Part shown: piece by piece, positions 44,589 to 53,700 of the stretch
Layout: every line of letters starts with the position of its first letter
Position numbering within the stretch: the first letter of the stretch is position 1
Source of the DNA: Marixanthomonas ophiurae
GTDB taxonomy: Bacteria > Bacteroidota > Bacteroidia > Flavobacteriales > Flavobacteriaceae
Assembly (NCBI RefSeq): GCF_003413745.1
Contig: NZ_QVID01000001.1
Location: forward strand, 62,001 to 126,000
Direction: 5' to 3'
DNA length: 64,000 nucleotides
The notes under the pieces: model-generated
Database searches by the model: none
Seen by the model: only the letters and a program-made list of their open reading frames with translations
Told to the model about the DNA's origin: nothing
Position numbers and translations under genes: made by a program

Positions 44589-45044
44589 ATGGAAATTGAA
44601 GATGTAATAAAGACAAAAAAACCTATGGAAATCACCTCTAAAACGGTGATTAATATAGCTTATACTTCTCGGGTTATAGAAATGGCTACTTCGGTTTTTA
44701 AAGATTTCAACCTTACCAATCAACAGTATAATGTACTACGTATTTTAAGGGGCCAAAAAGGAAAACCAGCCAACTTATCTACGCTACAAGAACGTATGAT
44801 TGACCGCAATAGCAACACGACGCGGTTAGTAGACAAATTGATTCAAAAAAAATTAGTGACCCGAAAGGTTTGTCCCGAAAATCGAAGAAAAATAGAAATT
44901 CTTATTACTGAAAAAGGTTTGTCTGTTTTAAAAGAATTAGACCCTATTATCACGGAAGCAAATCAAAATGTTGTCAAAAACTTAAATACTGAAGAACTAG
45001 AAACTTTAAATAATCTATTAGATAAATTAAGAAACGATGAGTAA
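44589..45044 (+). CDS. MarR-family transcriptional regulator
   Basis: A 151-aa winged-helix regulator. The fold is helix-rich at the N-terminus, with NLTNQQYNVLRIL, the recognition region MIDRNSNTTRLVDKLIQKKLV and a wing RKVCPENRRKIEILITEKG. It overlaps the nitroreductase gene by 8 bases (45037-45044) and the YceI gene follows, so it heads a three-gene operon. Two palindromes between -7 box and ATG suggest negative autoregulation. The effector is unknown; homologues respond to phenolics or oxidants. Confidence 0.92.
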   Translation: MEIEDVIKTKKPMEITSKTVINIAYTSRVIEMATSVFKDFNLTNQQYNVLRILRGQKGKPANLSTLQERMIDRNSNTTRLVDKLIQKKLVTRKVCPENRRKIEILITEKGLSVLKELDPIITEANQNVVKNLNTEELETLNNLLDKLRNDE

Positions 45045-45669
45045 ATACCTTGAAAATTTAAACTGGCGATATGCCACCAAAAAGTTTGACACCACAAAAA
45101 AAATAAACGATACAGATTTAGAGTTTCTAAAAGAAGCGATGCAGTTATCGGCTTCTTCGTACGGACTTCAGCCATATGAAATTTTAGTAATTGAAAATAA
45201 CGAACTTCGAGAAAAGCTTAAACCAGCTGCATGGAATCAATCACAAATTACCGATGCTTCTCATCTAATTGTAATTGCTAATAAAGTAGGTTTTGGAGAT
45301 GAACTAATCGATTCATACATAGAAAATGTTAGTGCCGTGCGTGAGCTTCCTTTGGAAAGTTTATCAAATTTTTCAAGTTTCATGAAATCTAAAATTGGTG
45401 AGTTCTCTATTGAACAAAAAGCTCAGTGGGCGCAAAACCAAAGCTACATTGTTTTAGGAAACCTTCTTTCAGCAGCTGCCGAAATTAAAGTGGACGTTTG
45501 CCCTATGGAAGGATTTGATGCCAAAGTCTTCAATGACATTCTTGGACTAGATAAAAAAGGCTTGAACACAGCTGTTATAGCAACAATAGGCTACCGAAGC
45601 GAAGAAGATGAGACACAACACAACCTAAAAGTAAGAAAAGAAAAAGAAGAATTATTTACTACTATTTAA
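45037..45669 (+). CDS. NAD(P)H-dependent nitroreductase (NfsB-like)
   Basis: FMN-dependent oxidoreductase of 210 aa. The N-terminal NWRYATKKFD with the Arg/Lys FMN contacts, LQLSASSYGLQPYEILVIE, and the C-terminal glycine-rich CPMEGFDAKVFNDILG and ATIGYRSEEDE are all typical of the NfsB/YfkO group. The length is right. The start overlaps the MarR gene. It probably reduces nitro or quinone compounds and is induced together with MarR derepression. Confidence 0.93.
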   Translation: MSKYLENLNWRYATKKFDTTKKINDTDLEFLKEAMQLSASSYGLQPYEILVIENNELREKLKPAAWNQSQITDASHLIVIANKVGFGDELIDSYIENVSAVRELPLESLSNFSSFMKSKIGEFSIEQKAQWAQNQSYIVLGNLLSAAAEIKVDVCPMEGFDAKVFNDILGLDKKGLNTAVIATIGYRSEEDETQHNLKVRKEKEELFTTI

Positions 45670-45684
45670 CTTAAAAAAATTGCT

Positions 45685-46257
45685 ATGAAAAAGAAAACAA
45701 TTTTAAAATCAGTATTAATCTTGGCTGTCGCAGCAGGCACAGCCGCATTTACATCAACTATGGAAAAGAAAATAGATATTTCAGAAAGTTCAATTGAATG
45801 GAAAGGAAAAAAAGTATTAGGCTCACATACTGGGACTATTAATTTACAAGATGGCCATCTTGAAATGGAAGGAGACCAATTAACGGGCGGAAAATTCACT
45901 GTAGATATGACTTCCATTACCGTAACAGACCTTAAAGGAGAAGATAAAGGAAAATTAGAAGGTCACCTAAAAAGTGATGACTTTTTTGGAGTGGAAAATC
46001 ATCCCACAGCTCAATTGGTTATCAATAATGCCACTAAAGACGGAAATACCTATACCGTAACCGGCGATATCACCATAAAAGGTAAAACAGAACCTGTAAC
46101 CTTTGATTTAATCATGGGTGAAAGTGCTGCAACGACTAGTTTTAAAATAGACCGTACTAAATTTGGTGTACGCTATGGTTCGGGTAGTTTCTTCGATAAC
46201 TTGGGTGATAATACCATCTCTAACGATTTCACCTTAGATGTAACCTTAAAATTTTAA
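45685..46257 (+). CDS. YceI-family periplasmic protein
   Basis: A 190-aa exported protein. A signal peptide (MKKKTILKSVLI... TAAFTS) is followed by the YceI lipocalin-like beta barrel, with ESSIEWKGKKVLGSHTGTI, SDDFFGVENHPTAQLVI and the ending FTLDVTLKF. The family binds polyisoprenoid-like lipids; members are often induced by stress or base. It follows the nitroreductase by 15 bases, hence in the MarR operon. The ligand in this organism is unknown. Confidence 0.93.
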   Translation: MKKKTILKSVLILAVAAGTAAFTSTMEKKIDISESSIEWKGKKVLGSHTGTINLQDGHLEMEGDQLTGGKFTVDMTSITVTDLKGEDKGKLEGHLKSDDFFGVENHPTAQLVINNATKDGNTYTVTGDITIKGKTEPVTFDLIMGESAATTSFKIDRTKFGVRYGSGSFFDNLGDNTISNDFTLDVTLKF

Positions 46258-46267
46258 GCATTGGTTG

Positions 46268-46299
46268 TTTGTGGATTACAACTTTCATTTCTATCTTTG
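46268..46299 (+). promoter_or_regulatory. Promoter of the trp leader
   Basis: TTTG (46268-46271), 20 bases, TATCTTTG (46292-46299): a complete Bacteroidota promoter. The expected start is near 46306, seven bases before the leader ATG. Confidence 0.7.
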
Positions 46300-46312
46300 A
46301 AATCATAAGTTT

Positions 46313-46360
46313 ATGAACACAAACAAACAACATACCTGGTGGCATATTTTACACACGTAG
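46313..46360 (+). CDS. trpL: trp leader peptide with tandem Trp codons
   Basis: A 15-codon frame, MNTNKQHTWWHILHT, with two adjacent Trp codons (46337-46342). It is followed by RNA segments that can form alternative hairpins: 1:2 pairs TTTTACACACG (46347-46357) with CGTGAGTAAAA (46366-46376); 2:3 pairs TCGTGA (46365-46370) with TCACGA (46414-46419); 3:4 is the terminator at 46401-46428. A ribosome stalled at the Trp codons would cover segment 1, letting 2:3 form and preventing termination before trpE. This is the classical attenuation design and supports Trp, not folate, as the pathway. Not experimentally shown here. Confidence 0.8.
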   Translation: MNTNKQHTWWHILHT

Positions 46361-46400
46361 CACATCGTGAGTAAAAGCACCATGGTACTTAAATAAAACC

Positions 46401-46431
46401 AAAGGCTTGTCTTTCACGACAAGCCTTTTTT
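46401..46431 (+). terminator. trp attenuator terminator
   Basis: AAAGGCTTGTC (46401-46411) pairs perfectly with GACAAGCCTTT (46418-46428) around TTTCAC, followed by T residues to 46431. It ends 14 bases before the trpE start. Confidence 0.85.
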
Positions 46432-46445
46432 GTTTACAACATATT

Positions 46446-47843
46446 ATGAAATATCACTTAAAAACACATTCAAAAAAATTATTAGCAGACACGTTAACGC
46501 CGGTTTCGGTGTATTTGCGGCTGCGGGACAAATTTCCTAATAGTCTTTTGTTAGAGTCCAGTGACTATCACGCCAACGATAATAGTTTCAGTTACATTTG
46601 CTGCAACCCCATTGCTTCGATTAAAATAGCAAATGGAGTGATTACGCAACAATTCCCAGACGGAAAAGAAGCCGAAATCACCATTAATCCTGAAACAAAC
46701 GTACCCGCTATCCTTGATAAATTTGCTGCTTCTTTTTCTTCCGAAGAAAACGATTTAAAATTTATCAATAACGGTTTGTTCGGATATATGGCTTACGATG
46801 CTGTTCAGTATTTTGAAAATATTGACATGACGAAAAAAGAGGAAACACTTGAAATGCCCGATGTGTACTATGCCGTGTATCAAAACATCATAGCAATCAA
46901 TCATTTTAATAACGAAGCCTATCTATTTGCACATTGTTACGAAACAGAAAACAACATTCCACAACTGGAGCAATTGCTAAAATCTAAAAATTTTGCTGAG
47001 TATCCATTCAATACGCAAGGCGAACCAAAAACAAATATTGACGATGAAGGCTTTAAAGAATTGGTGAGAAAATGTAAAGAACATTGCGCACGTGGCGATG
47101 TATTCCAGATTGTACCCAGCAAACGGTTTTCACAAACTTTTACGGGAGATGAATTTAATGTATACCGTGCGCTACGAAGTGTAAACCCATCCCCCTATCT
47201 CTTTTACTTTGACTACGGAAACTTTAAAATCTTCGGAAGCTCGCCAGAAGCACAATTGGTTGTAAAAGGGGATGTTGCCGAAATTCATCCCATTGCCGGA
47301 ACCTTTAAAAGAACCGGTAATGATGAACAAGACGCCGAATTAGCGAAACAACTTTCTGCAGACGAAAAAGAAAATAGTGAACATGTGATGTTAGTCGATC
47401 TGGCTCGAAATGACTTAAGCCGTCATGGAACCAACGTAACGGTTGATACGTATCGGGAAGTTCAGTTTTTCTCGCATGTAATCCATTTGGTAAGTAAAGT
47501 AACCGCCAACAAACATAAGGAAACGCCTACTATGCAAGTGGTGGCCGATACCTTTCCGGCCGGCACGCTAAGTGGCGCTCCCAAACACAAAGCCATGCAG
47601 TTACTGGAACAATACGAAAATAGAAGCCGTGAGTTTTATGGTGGTGCGATTGGGTTTATGGATTTCAGCGGAAATTTCAACCACGCCATCATCATCCGTT
47701 CGTTTCTAAGTAAAAACCACACCTTACATTATCAAGCGGGAGCCGGAGTGGTTTCAGAAAGTAAAGAAGAAAACGAATTACAAGAAGTGTATAACAAATT
47801 AGGTGCTTTAACAAAAGCCTTGAAATTAGCAGAGAAAATTTAA
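46446..47843 (+). CDS. trpE: Anthranilate synthase component I
   Basis: Chorismate-using subunit of anthranilate synthase, the first step of tryptophan synthesis; 465 aa. The start is ATG 46446; an in-frame ATG at 46407 lies inside the attenuator terminator and is rejected. An N-terminal LLESSD-type region (Trp-binding site for feedback inhibition) and a C-terminal chorismate-binding domain with HPIAGTFKRTG, PAGTLSGAPK and AGAGVVSESKEENE are visible. It works with TrpG, which begins one base after its stop. Aminodeoxychorismate synthase (PabB) is the alternative, but the Trp-codon leader argues for TrpE. Confidence 0.93.
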   Translation: MKYHLKTHSKKLLADTLTPVSVYLRLRDKFPNSLLLESSDYHANDNSFSYICCNPIASIKIANGVITQQFPDGKEAEITINPETNVPAILDKFAASFSSEENDLKFINNGLFGYMAYDAVQYFENIDMTKKEETLEMPDVYYAVYQNIIAINHFNNEAYLFAHCYETENNIPQLEQLLKSKNFAEYPFNTQGEPKTNIDDEGFKELVRKCKEHCARGDVFQIVPSKRFSQTFTGDEFNVYRALRSVNPSPYLFYFDYGNFKIFGSSPEAQLVVKGDVAEIHPIAGTFKRTGNDEQDAELAKQLSADEKENSEHVMLVDLARNDLSRHGTNVTVDTYREVQFFSHVIHLVSKVTANKHKETPTMQVVADTFPAGTLSGAPKHKAMQLLEQYENRSREFYGGAIGFMDFSGNFNHAIIIRSFLSKNHTLHYQAGAGVVSESKEENELQEVYNKLGALTKALKLAEKI

Positions 47844-47844
47844 T

Positions 47845-48411
47845 ATGAGAATATTAGTAATTGATAACTACGATAGTTTTGTGTACAATTTAGTGCATTA
47901 TCTGGAAGAATTAGACTGTGAAGTCACCGTAAAAAGAAACGACAGGTTTACCATAGAAGAAGTGGAACAGTACGATAAAATACTTTTGTCCCCAGGACCC
48001 GGCGTACCCGATGAAGCAGGATTGTTAAAAAAGATAATTGAGGTGTATGCTGCCAAAAAACCTATCTTAGGGGTTTGTTTAGGGCAACAAGCCATTGGCG
48101 AAGTTTTTGGTGGGACTATCAACAACTTAAGTGAAGTGTTTCACGGCGTTGCAACCAAAGCTTCAATTCTAGTGGATGACGAACCGCTTTTTAAAGATCT
48201 AGGTGATGAAATTGAAATAGGTCGCTACCACTCGTGGGTTGTTAATAAAGAAGATTTACCGGAAGTATTAGAAATTACATCGGTAGATTCCAACGGACAA
48301 ATTATGTCGCTACGCCACAAGTTGTATGATGTTCGTGGCGTACAATTTCATCCCGAGAGTGTCTTGACGCCTAAAGGGAAAGAGATCATAAAAAATTGGG
48401 TGGAAAGCTAA
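47845..48411 (+). CDS. trpG: Anthranilate synthase component II (glutamine amidotransferase)
   Basis: Class I glutamine amidotransferase of 188 aa that supplies ammonia to TrpE. Visible are VIDNYDSFVYNLVHYL, the nucleophile elbow GVCLGQQAIGE with Cys, and HPES with the catalytic His-Glu near the end. It is coupled to trpE (1-base gap). Unusually for Flavobacteriia, trpDCFBA do not follow; a heptanucleotide repeat and then yidD come next. It may also serve folate synthesis (PabA), as in organisms with a shared subunit. Confidence 0.93.
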   Translation: MRILVIDNYDSFVYNLVHYLEELDCEVTVKRNDRFTIEEVEQYDKILLSPGPGVPDEAGLLKKIIEVYAAKKPILGVCLGQQAIGEVFGGTINNLSEVFHGVATKASILVDDEPLFKDLGDEIEIGRYHSWVVNKEDLPEVLEITSVDSNGQIMSLRHKLYDVRGVQFHPESVLTPKGKEIIKNWVES

Positions 48412-48413
48412 TT

Positions 48414-48451
48414 GTAGTGAGTAGTGAGTAGTGAGTAGTGAGTAGTGAGTA
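48414..48451 (+). repeat. Heptanucleotide tandem repeat (GTAGTGA)
   Basis: Five perfect copies of GTAGTGA plus GTA, starting two bases after the trpG stop codon. Because 7 is not a multiple of 3, TAG and TGA stop codons occur in all three forward frames. It lies at the end of the shortened trpEG unit. Confidence 0.9.
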
Positions 48452-48475
48452 AAAAATATTATTTTAGTATTACCA

Positions 48476-48715
48476 ATGAAAAAAATCTTAATCGCTCCTT
48501 TTGTATTTTTAATTCAGGTGTATCAACAGGTGATATCTCCACTCACGCCTTCCACATGCCGCTACACACCGACTTGTTCACATTATAGTGTAGAAGCCTT
48601 AAAACGACACGGATTGCTTAAAGGTGGCTGGCTGGCTATAAAACGCATCGCTAGTTGCAATCCTTGGGGTGGTTCTGGTTATGATCCTGTTCCGCCAAAA
48701 AAAGAAAGACCGTAG
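48476..48715 (+). CDS. yidD: Membrane protein insertion efficiency factor
   Basis: A 79-aa protein of the YidD/DUF37 family, which assists YidC-dependent insertion. An N-terminal amphipathic helix ([14 protein letters not shown]) is followed by the Cys-containing core [35 protein letters not shown] and GYDPVP. All family signatures are present and the length is normal. It lies between trpG and lgt, and lgt follows after 96 bases. Confidence 0.95.
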   Translation: MKKILIAPFVFLIQVYQQVISPLTPSTCRYTPTCSHYSVEALKRHGLLKGGWLAIKRIASCNPWGGSGYDPVPPKKERP

Positions 48716-48811
48716 CGTTTGTATAGCTATTGGATTTTCTATCTTTACAATCGCACACGTACTCTTTTAAATGACTGAAATTAAAAAGGTACGTTATATA
48801 AAACATACTAC

Positions 48812-49645
48812 ATGACACAATTTTTAGCTTTCACCTGGGACCCTTCTCAAGGGATCGATCTTGGTTTTTTTGTTATCCGTTATTACAGTTTAATGTTTGT
48901 AGTCGCCTTTACACTGGGGTGGTTTATTATGAAACGGATATTTAAAAATGAAAACATTTCAGAAGAAAAACTAGACAGCCTTTTTATTTACACAGTTATC
49001 GCAACGCTTTTAGGAGCACGTTTAGGGCACGTAATTTTTTATCAAACTGAACTTATTTGGCAAGACCCTCTTTCGGTATTGCTTCCTATTCGTACCGTAC
49101 CAGAGTTTGAGTTCACCGGTTTCCAAGGGCTTGCTAGCCACGGAGCGGCTATTGCTATTATTATTGCCATGTTTATGTACAGTAAAAAGGTGATTAAAAA
49201 ACCCGTGCTATGGATTTTAGACCGAGTAGTAATTGCCGTAGCTTGTGGTGGTATTTTTGTACGTATTGGTAATTTTATCAATTCTGAAATAATAGGAAAA
49301 CCTACTAACGGCGACTTTGGTGTTATCTTTAAACAGTTAGGAGAAACTTTTCCGCGCCACCCAGCGCAGTTGTACGAAGCGGGAGGTTATATTTTGGTAT
49401 TCCTTATCCTTTGGTTTATCTACTGGAAAACAGATAAACGAAAGTACTTAGGGTATATTTTCGGGCTGTTTTTGATCCTACTTTGGACCGTTCGCTTTTT
49501 AGTAGAATTTGTAAAAGAAGCCCAAGTGGAAAACCGTGCCGAATGGGCGCTTAACACCGGACAATGGCTAAGTATTCCTTTTATTTTAATAGGTATCTAT
49601 TTAATGGTACAATCGGCTAAACGAAGATATCCGAAAGAAGCATAA
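48812..49645 (+). CDS. lgt: Prolipoprotein diacylglyceryl transferase
   Basis: Inner-membrane enzyme of 277 aa that transfers diacylglyceryl from phosphatidylglycerol to the lipobox Cys of prolipoproteins. It has seven membrane helices, the conserved IRYYSLMF, the RIGNFINSEIIGKPT signature with the essential Arg and Asn, HPAQLYEAGGY, and the final RFLVEFVKEAQ helix. The many lipoboxes in this window are its substrates. It is a single gene, possibly co-transcribed with yidD. Confidence 0.96.
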   Translation: MTQFLAFTWDPSQGIDLGFFVIRYYSLMFVVAFTLGWFIMKRIFKNENISEEKLDSLFIYTVIATLLGARLGHVIFYQTELIWQDPLSVLLPIRTVPEFEFTGFQGLASHGAAIAIIIAMFMYSKKVIKKPVLWILDRVVIAVACGGIFVRIGNFINSEIIGKPTNGDFGVIFKQLGETFPRHPAQLYEAGGYILVFLILWFIYWKTDKRKYLGYIFGLFLILLWTVRFLVEFVKEAQVENRAEWALNTGQWLSIPFILIGIYLMVQSAKRRYPKEA

Positions 49646-49653
49646 ATTTTACT

Positions 49654-49746
49654 GTCATCCCGAAGGAGGCACGACGAGGGATCTCATCTGAGTGAATAAC
49701 TACACGTAATTAATAGGATGTGATTTCTCTTTACAGTCGAAATGAC
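49654..49746. repeat. Dispersed REP-like intergenic element
   Basis: Imperfect inverted repeat. The left end GTCATCCCGA (49654-49663) matches the right end TCGAAATGAC (49737-49746). Inside, GGGATCTCATC and GATGTGATTTCTC also face each other. It resembles the GTCATTTCGA-type palindromic elements often scattered between genes of Flavobacteriia and other bacteria. It has no ORF and can fold into one long hairpin. Copy number in the genome cannot be known from this window. Confidence 0.7.
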
Positions 49747-49761
49747 TACAAACAATATCTC

Positions 49762-50256
49762 ATGAAAAAAGCAATCATACTGCTACTTAGCATCACCTTA
49801 ACGGGTGCTATTTTTAGCTGCAAAGACAAAACAAGCGAACAAAAAAGCATTACCAAAGAAGTTTCCTTCACTAAAGAAGGCGAACTGACCTTAAAAGAGG
49901 CTAAAACCGACTCTATTATTACTACGTTGGATATAGAAATTGCCGACGACGAATATCAAACTCAAACCGGCTTAATGTATCGCAAAGGCATGGGCGATAA
50001 CCAAGGGATGCTTTTTGTATTCGAAGACTCACGCCCGCGATCATTTTATATGAAAAATACTGAGTTTAGTATAGACATTATTTATATAAACAGTGACAAG
50101 GAAATTGTTAGCATCCAAAAAAACGCCAAACCCATGGACCCAACTTCCCTACCTTCTCAAGGTGCCGCCCAATATGTGCTGGAAGTAAACGCGGGTCTTA
50201 GCGATACGTGGGAATTGGAAAAAGGAGATGTTGTGGGGTGGACGACAAATAACTAA
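49762..50256 (+). CDS. DUF192 lipoprotein
   Basis: The start is ATG 49762 (MKKAIILLL), giving 164 aa. The frame extends upstream 14 codons into the repeat element and is rejected there. The lipobox is AIFSC. The DUF192 domain shows the signature TQTGLMYRKGMGDNQGMLFVFEDSRPRSFYMKNT, abbreviated here by its key parts GLMYRK, GMLFVF and FYMKNT, and IDIIYIN. The family is widespread, small and of unknown biochemical role. It is envelope-anchored and a single gene. Confidence 0.9.
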   Translation: MKKAIILLLSITLTGAIFSCKDKTSEQKSITKEVSFTKEGELTLKEAKTDSIITTLDIEIADDEYQTQTGLMYRKGMGDNQGMLFVFEDSRPRSFYMKNTEFSIDIIYINSDKEIVSIQKNAKPMDPTSLPSQGAAQYVLEVNAGLSDTWELEKGDVVGWTTNN

Positions 50257-50364
50257 TTTCATTAATTATTGGGTTACCCTCATAACTCTTGTATTTTAAA
50301 TGAATGTTGAAAATTGTTAATAATCATTTCTAACAAACTATTAATAAATAGTTAATTTTATACA

Positions 50365-50496
50365 ATGACATTTTGGGATATCATAAGTATAATTTCTTCT
50401 ATAATTGGAATCATAACCTTTTTCGGGATTGATTTTCATCATCTACCCTTTTTAAAAAATTCATATTTAAATTCGGTACCTATAACAACTAATTGA
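50365..50496 (+). CDS. Possible small membrane protein or gene remnant
   Basis: A 43-aa frame starting MTFWDIISIISSIIGIITFF. One hydrophobic helix is followed by a short polar tail (LPFLKNSYLNSVPITTN). The N-terminus resembles the single anchoring helix that starts longer Bacteroidota membrane proteins, so it could be the leftover 5' end of a deleted gene. Coding is uncertain: there is no clear promoter and no partner. Confidence 0.3.
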   Translation: MTFWDIISIISSIIGIITFFGIDFHHLPFLKNSYLNSVPITTN

Positions 50497-50712
50497 TTTA
50501 CAGGTTACTAAAATATAAAATTTTTTTAAATAAATCAGTTAAACTTCGAATTCAGGATTAAGATAAAATATCTTTAAGCATTGAAACTAAATTTAACTTC
50601 TACAGAACCATAACGTAAGTACGGAAACTAACCTCTAACCATCTTATGATCAAAGGCCACTAATCCCAAGTTAAATAAATTTATAAACTAAACTAGCTAA
50701 TTTAGACCCAAG

Positions 50713-50746
50713 AAAGCCCATCTTCTCATTTGAAAAGACGGGCTTT
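50713..50746. terminator. Terminator after secDF
   Basis: AAAGCCCATCTT (50713-50724) pairs with AAGACGGGCTTT (50735-50746) with one mismatch. A T tail follows on the plus strand and an acceptable one on the minus strand, downstream of secDF. Confidence 0.75.
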
Positions 50747-50773
50747 TTTATAGTTCCGAAGAAACTAGAAACC

Positions 50774-53700
50774 TTATTTTTTAAGAGCTTCTGGTGTTTC
50801 TTCTTCCTCTTCTTCTTTTTTCTCAGTAAGATCAATTCCTCTTTTCTTAACCGTATCGTAGAATACTGGTGTTGCGATGAACAGCGATGAGTAGGTACCT
50901 ACTACAACCCCAACCATCAAGGCGAAAATTAATCCACGGATAGATTCTGCACCTATAAGGAATATCGATAACAATACAATTAGCGTAGTAACCGAGGTGT
51001 TTAACGTACGACTTAACGTACTGTTTAATGCACTGTTAATAATACGGTTCATCTTCCAACTGTTATGCTCATTAAAGAATTCCCGGATACGGTCAAACAC
51101 AACCACGGTATCATTCAGCGAGTACCCGATTACTGTCAAGATCGCGGCAATGAACGATTGGTCAATCTCCATATTAAACGGCATAAATTTATAGGTAAGT
51201 GAGAAGATACCCAACACGATCAATACATCGTGGAATACTGCCGCAACAGCACCTAAACTGAATTGCCATTTTCTAAATCGTAGTAATATGTATAAAAACA
51301 CGACAATCAACGATCCCAATACGGCCCAGAATGAGTCCCTTTTAATATCATCGGCAATCGTTGGACTTACTTTGTAGTATTCCATTCTACCAACTTCTTT
51401 TCCTTCGTCGTCAGCTTTAAACGTTTCGTAAGTCATCCCAGAAGGTAAGTTTGGTTGCAAGCCTTCAAATAACATTTGTTCAATTTCTTGATCCACTTCC
51501 GCATTGGCTTCATCTACCTTATACTTCGTAGTGATTTTAAGTTGATTATCACTACCATAGGTTTTTGCTTCAGCACTTCCAAAAACTTCGATTAAATCGT
51601 TTTCGATGTTTTTGGCATCCACTGTTTTATCAAAACGCACAGTATAAGTACGTCCTCCCACAAAGTCAACACCTTGGTTTAACCCGTTAGTGAATAACGA
51701 TATCAAACTGATTGTAACTAAAATACCTGAAATGATAAAAGCCACTTTACGTTTTCCTAAGAAGTTAATATTTACATTCTTAAATAGGTTTTTAGTAGCC
51801 CCTGTAGAACACGTTAGCGGTTTTCCGTTTTTAGCATACATATCAACAAACAATCGAGTAATGAAGATTGCCGTAAACAAGGAAGTAAGAATACCTATTA
51901 ATAAGGTAGTCGCAAAGCCTTGTATAGGCCCTGTACCAAATACCAATAATATTAAACCGGTTAACCCAGTTGTAATATTGGCATCGAGAATAGATGACAA
52001 TGCATTGTTAAAACCATCTTTAATGGCATCGCGTTGTGCTTTTCCTTTTGCGAGTTCTTCCCTAATTCGCTCAAATATAAGTACGTTCGCATCTACCGAA
52101 ATACCAATAGTCAATACAATACCAGCAATACCAGGCAACGTTAACACGGCTCCAAGTCCTGCTAAAATTCCGAAAATAAACAAGATGTTCACGACCAAAG
52201 CAATATCCGCAAAAGCACCGGCTTTACCATAGTAAAAGATCATCCAAATTAATACAAAAGCCAAGGCAAGTACAAATGATAGAATCCCGCTACTAATAGC
52301 TTCCTGCCCTAGTGTAGGTCCTACTACTTCCGATTGGATAATATCAGCAGATGCTGGTAGTTTACCTGCACGTAATACGTTTGCTAAATCCTGTCCTTCC
52401 GTAATGGAAAAGTCTCCTGTAATCTGGCTACTTCCACCTGCAATAGGCCCTGTAGTAACGCCTGGGGCAGAATACACAATGTTATCAAGCACAATAGCTA
52501 TCTGACTTTGGTTTTTATATGCTTCGCCGGTTAATTCTTCCCAAGCTCGGGCTCCTTTTCCGTTCATTTGCATAGAAACGGCTACTTGCCCTCTTTGGTC
52601 GTAGGTTTGACTTGCATCGGTCACCACACCACCAGCAATCGGTGGTTCATTGTTTCGGTTTCCTTTAATTGCATATAATGAGGTTACTTCCCCTAAATCT
52701 TCTACTTGACTCTCTGTTGGAAGTCCCCAAACAAATTTTGCATAACGGTATTCATTAGGTAATAAAGATTTTACTTGCGGCATACGCAAATAGCTATTAA
52801 TTGCTGCAGTATCTTTTACTTCAAACGTAGCCAATATTGGGCTTCCCTGAAATCCAGGAGAAACCATTTTATCTAATATCGGGTTTTCTTCAGCTGTTTC
52901 TTCTACATCTTCTCCACCCAATAATTTACTAATATCATCCTCATCGGTAGCCGTTGTATCTTGAGCTACTTCTGTAGAATCGTTTTCTGTGGAAGCTTCT
53001 GCCTGCTCTGAAGCATTTGAAGAATCTCCCGTCTGGGCAGTTTCTTCTTTCTCTGAAACATCACTTCCTTTTAATGCTTTTACTTTTTCATTGGCTTGAG
53101 ATAAAAAGCCTGCCATATCATCAAACTTGTAAACATCCCAGAACTCTAACTGTGCTGTACTCTGTAGTAGTTTAGTAACACGCTCTACATCTTTAGCCCC
53201 TGGTAATTCTACCAAAATACGTCCAGAGTTTCCTAAACGCTGTAAATTAGGTTGCGTCACCCCAAACTTATCAATACGTTTACGTATAACCTCGAATGCT
53301 GAAAGGATAGCCTCATCAATCTTTTGCTCCAATACCGACTTTACTTCATCATTGGTCATGGATGCGTTAATATCATCCTCTAAATTTTTATTAAAGAAAA
53401 TACTAGTAGAAGCTAAAGAATTATCGCCCGGAATGGCTTCAAACGCTTGATAAAAAGACTCTAAATACGTATCCTGACTACTTTTTTGAAGTTCATCAGC
53501 GTTATTGAGTGCCTGGTTAAAAGCAGGATCTTTAGAGTTGTTTGCCAACCCACTTAAGATATCTTTAACCGATACTTGAAGAATTACATTAATCCCTCCT
53601 TTTAAATCAAGCCCCTTATTAAGCTCTTTGTCTTTTGCTGTATTGTAGTCAATACCAATTATCACAGGATCGCTACCAATTGAATCTAAATAACGAGATT

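Larger units (their letters stand above)
50257..50773. other. Intergenic region with a small membrane-peptide frame
   Basis: 517 AT-rich bases between the DUF192 gene and the 3' end of secDF. It holds a 43-codon frame at 50365-50496 (listed separately) and a terminator at 50713. I see nothing else. Confidence 0.5.

Noticed and set aside
46407-46445. Upstream in-frame start for trpE
   Set aside because: It lies inside the attenuator terminator stem and tail; ATG 46446 is the family start.
48414-48451. CRISPR array
   Set aside because: The units are 7 bases with no spacers.
51690-52232. Plus-strand 180-codon frame opposite secDF
   Set aside because: Mirrors the hydrophobic helices of SecDF; no promoter or homology signal.
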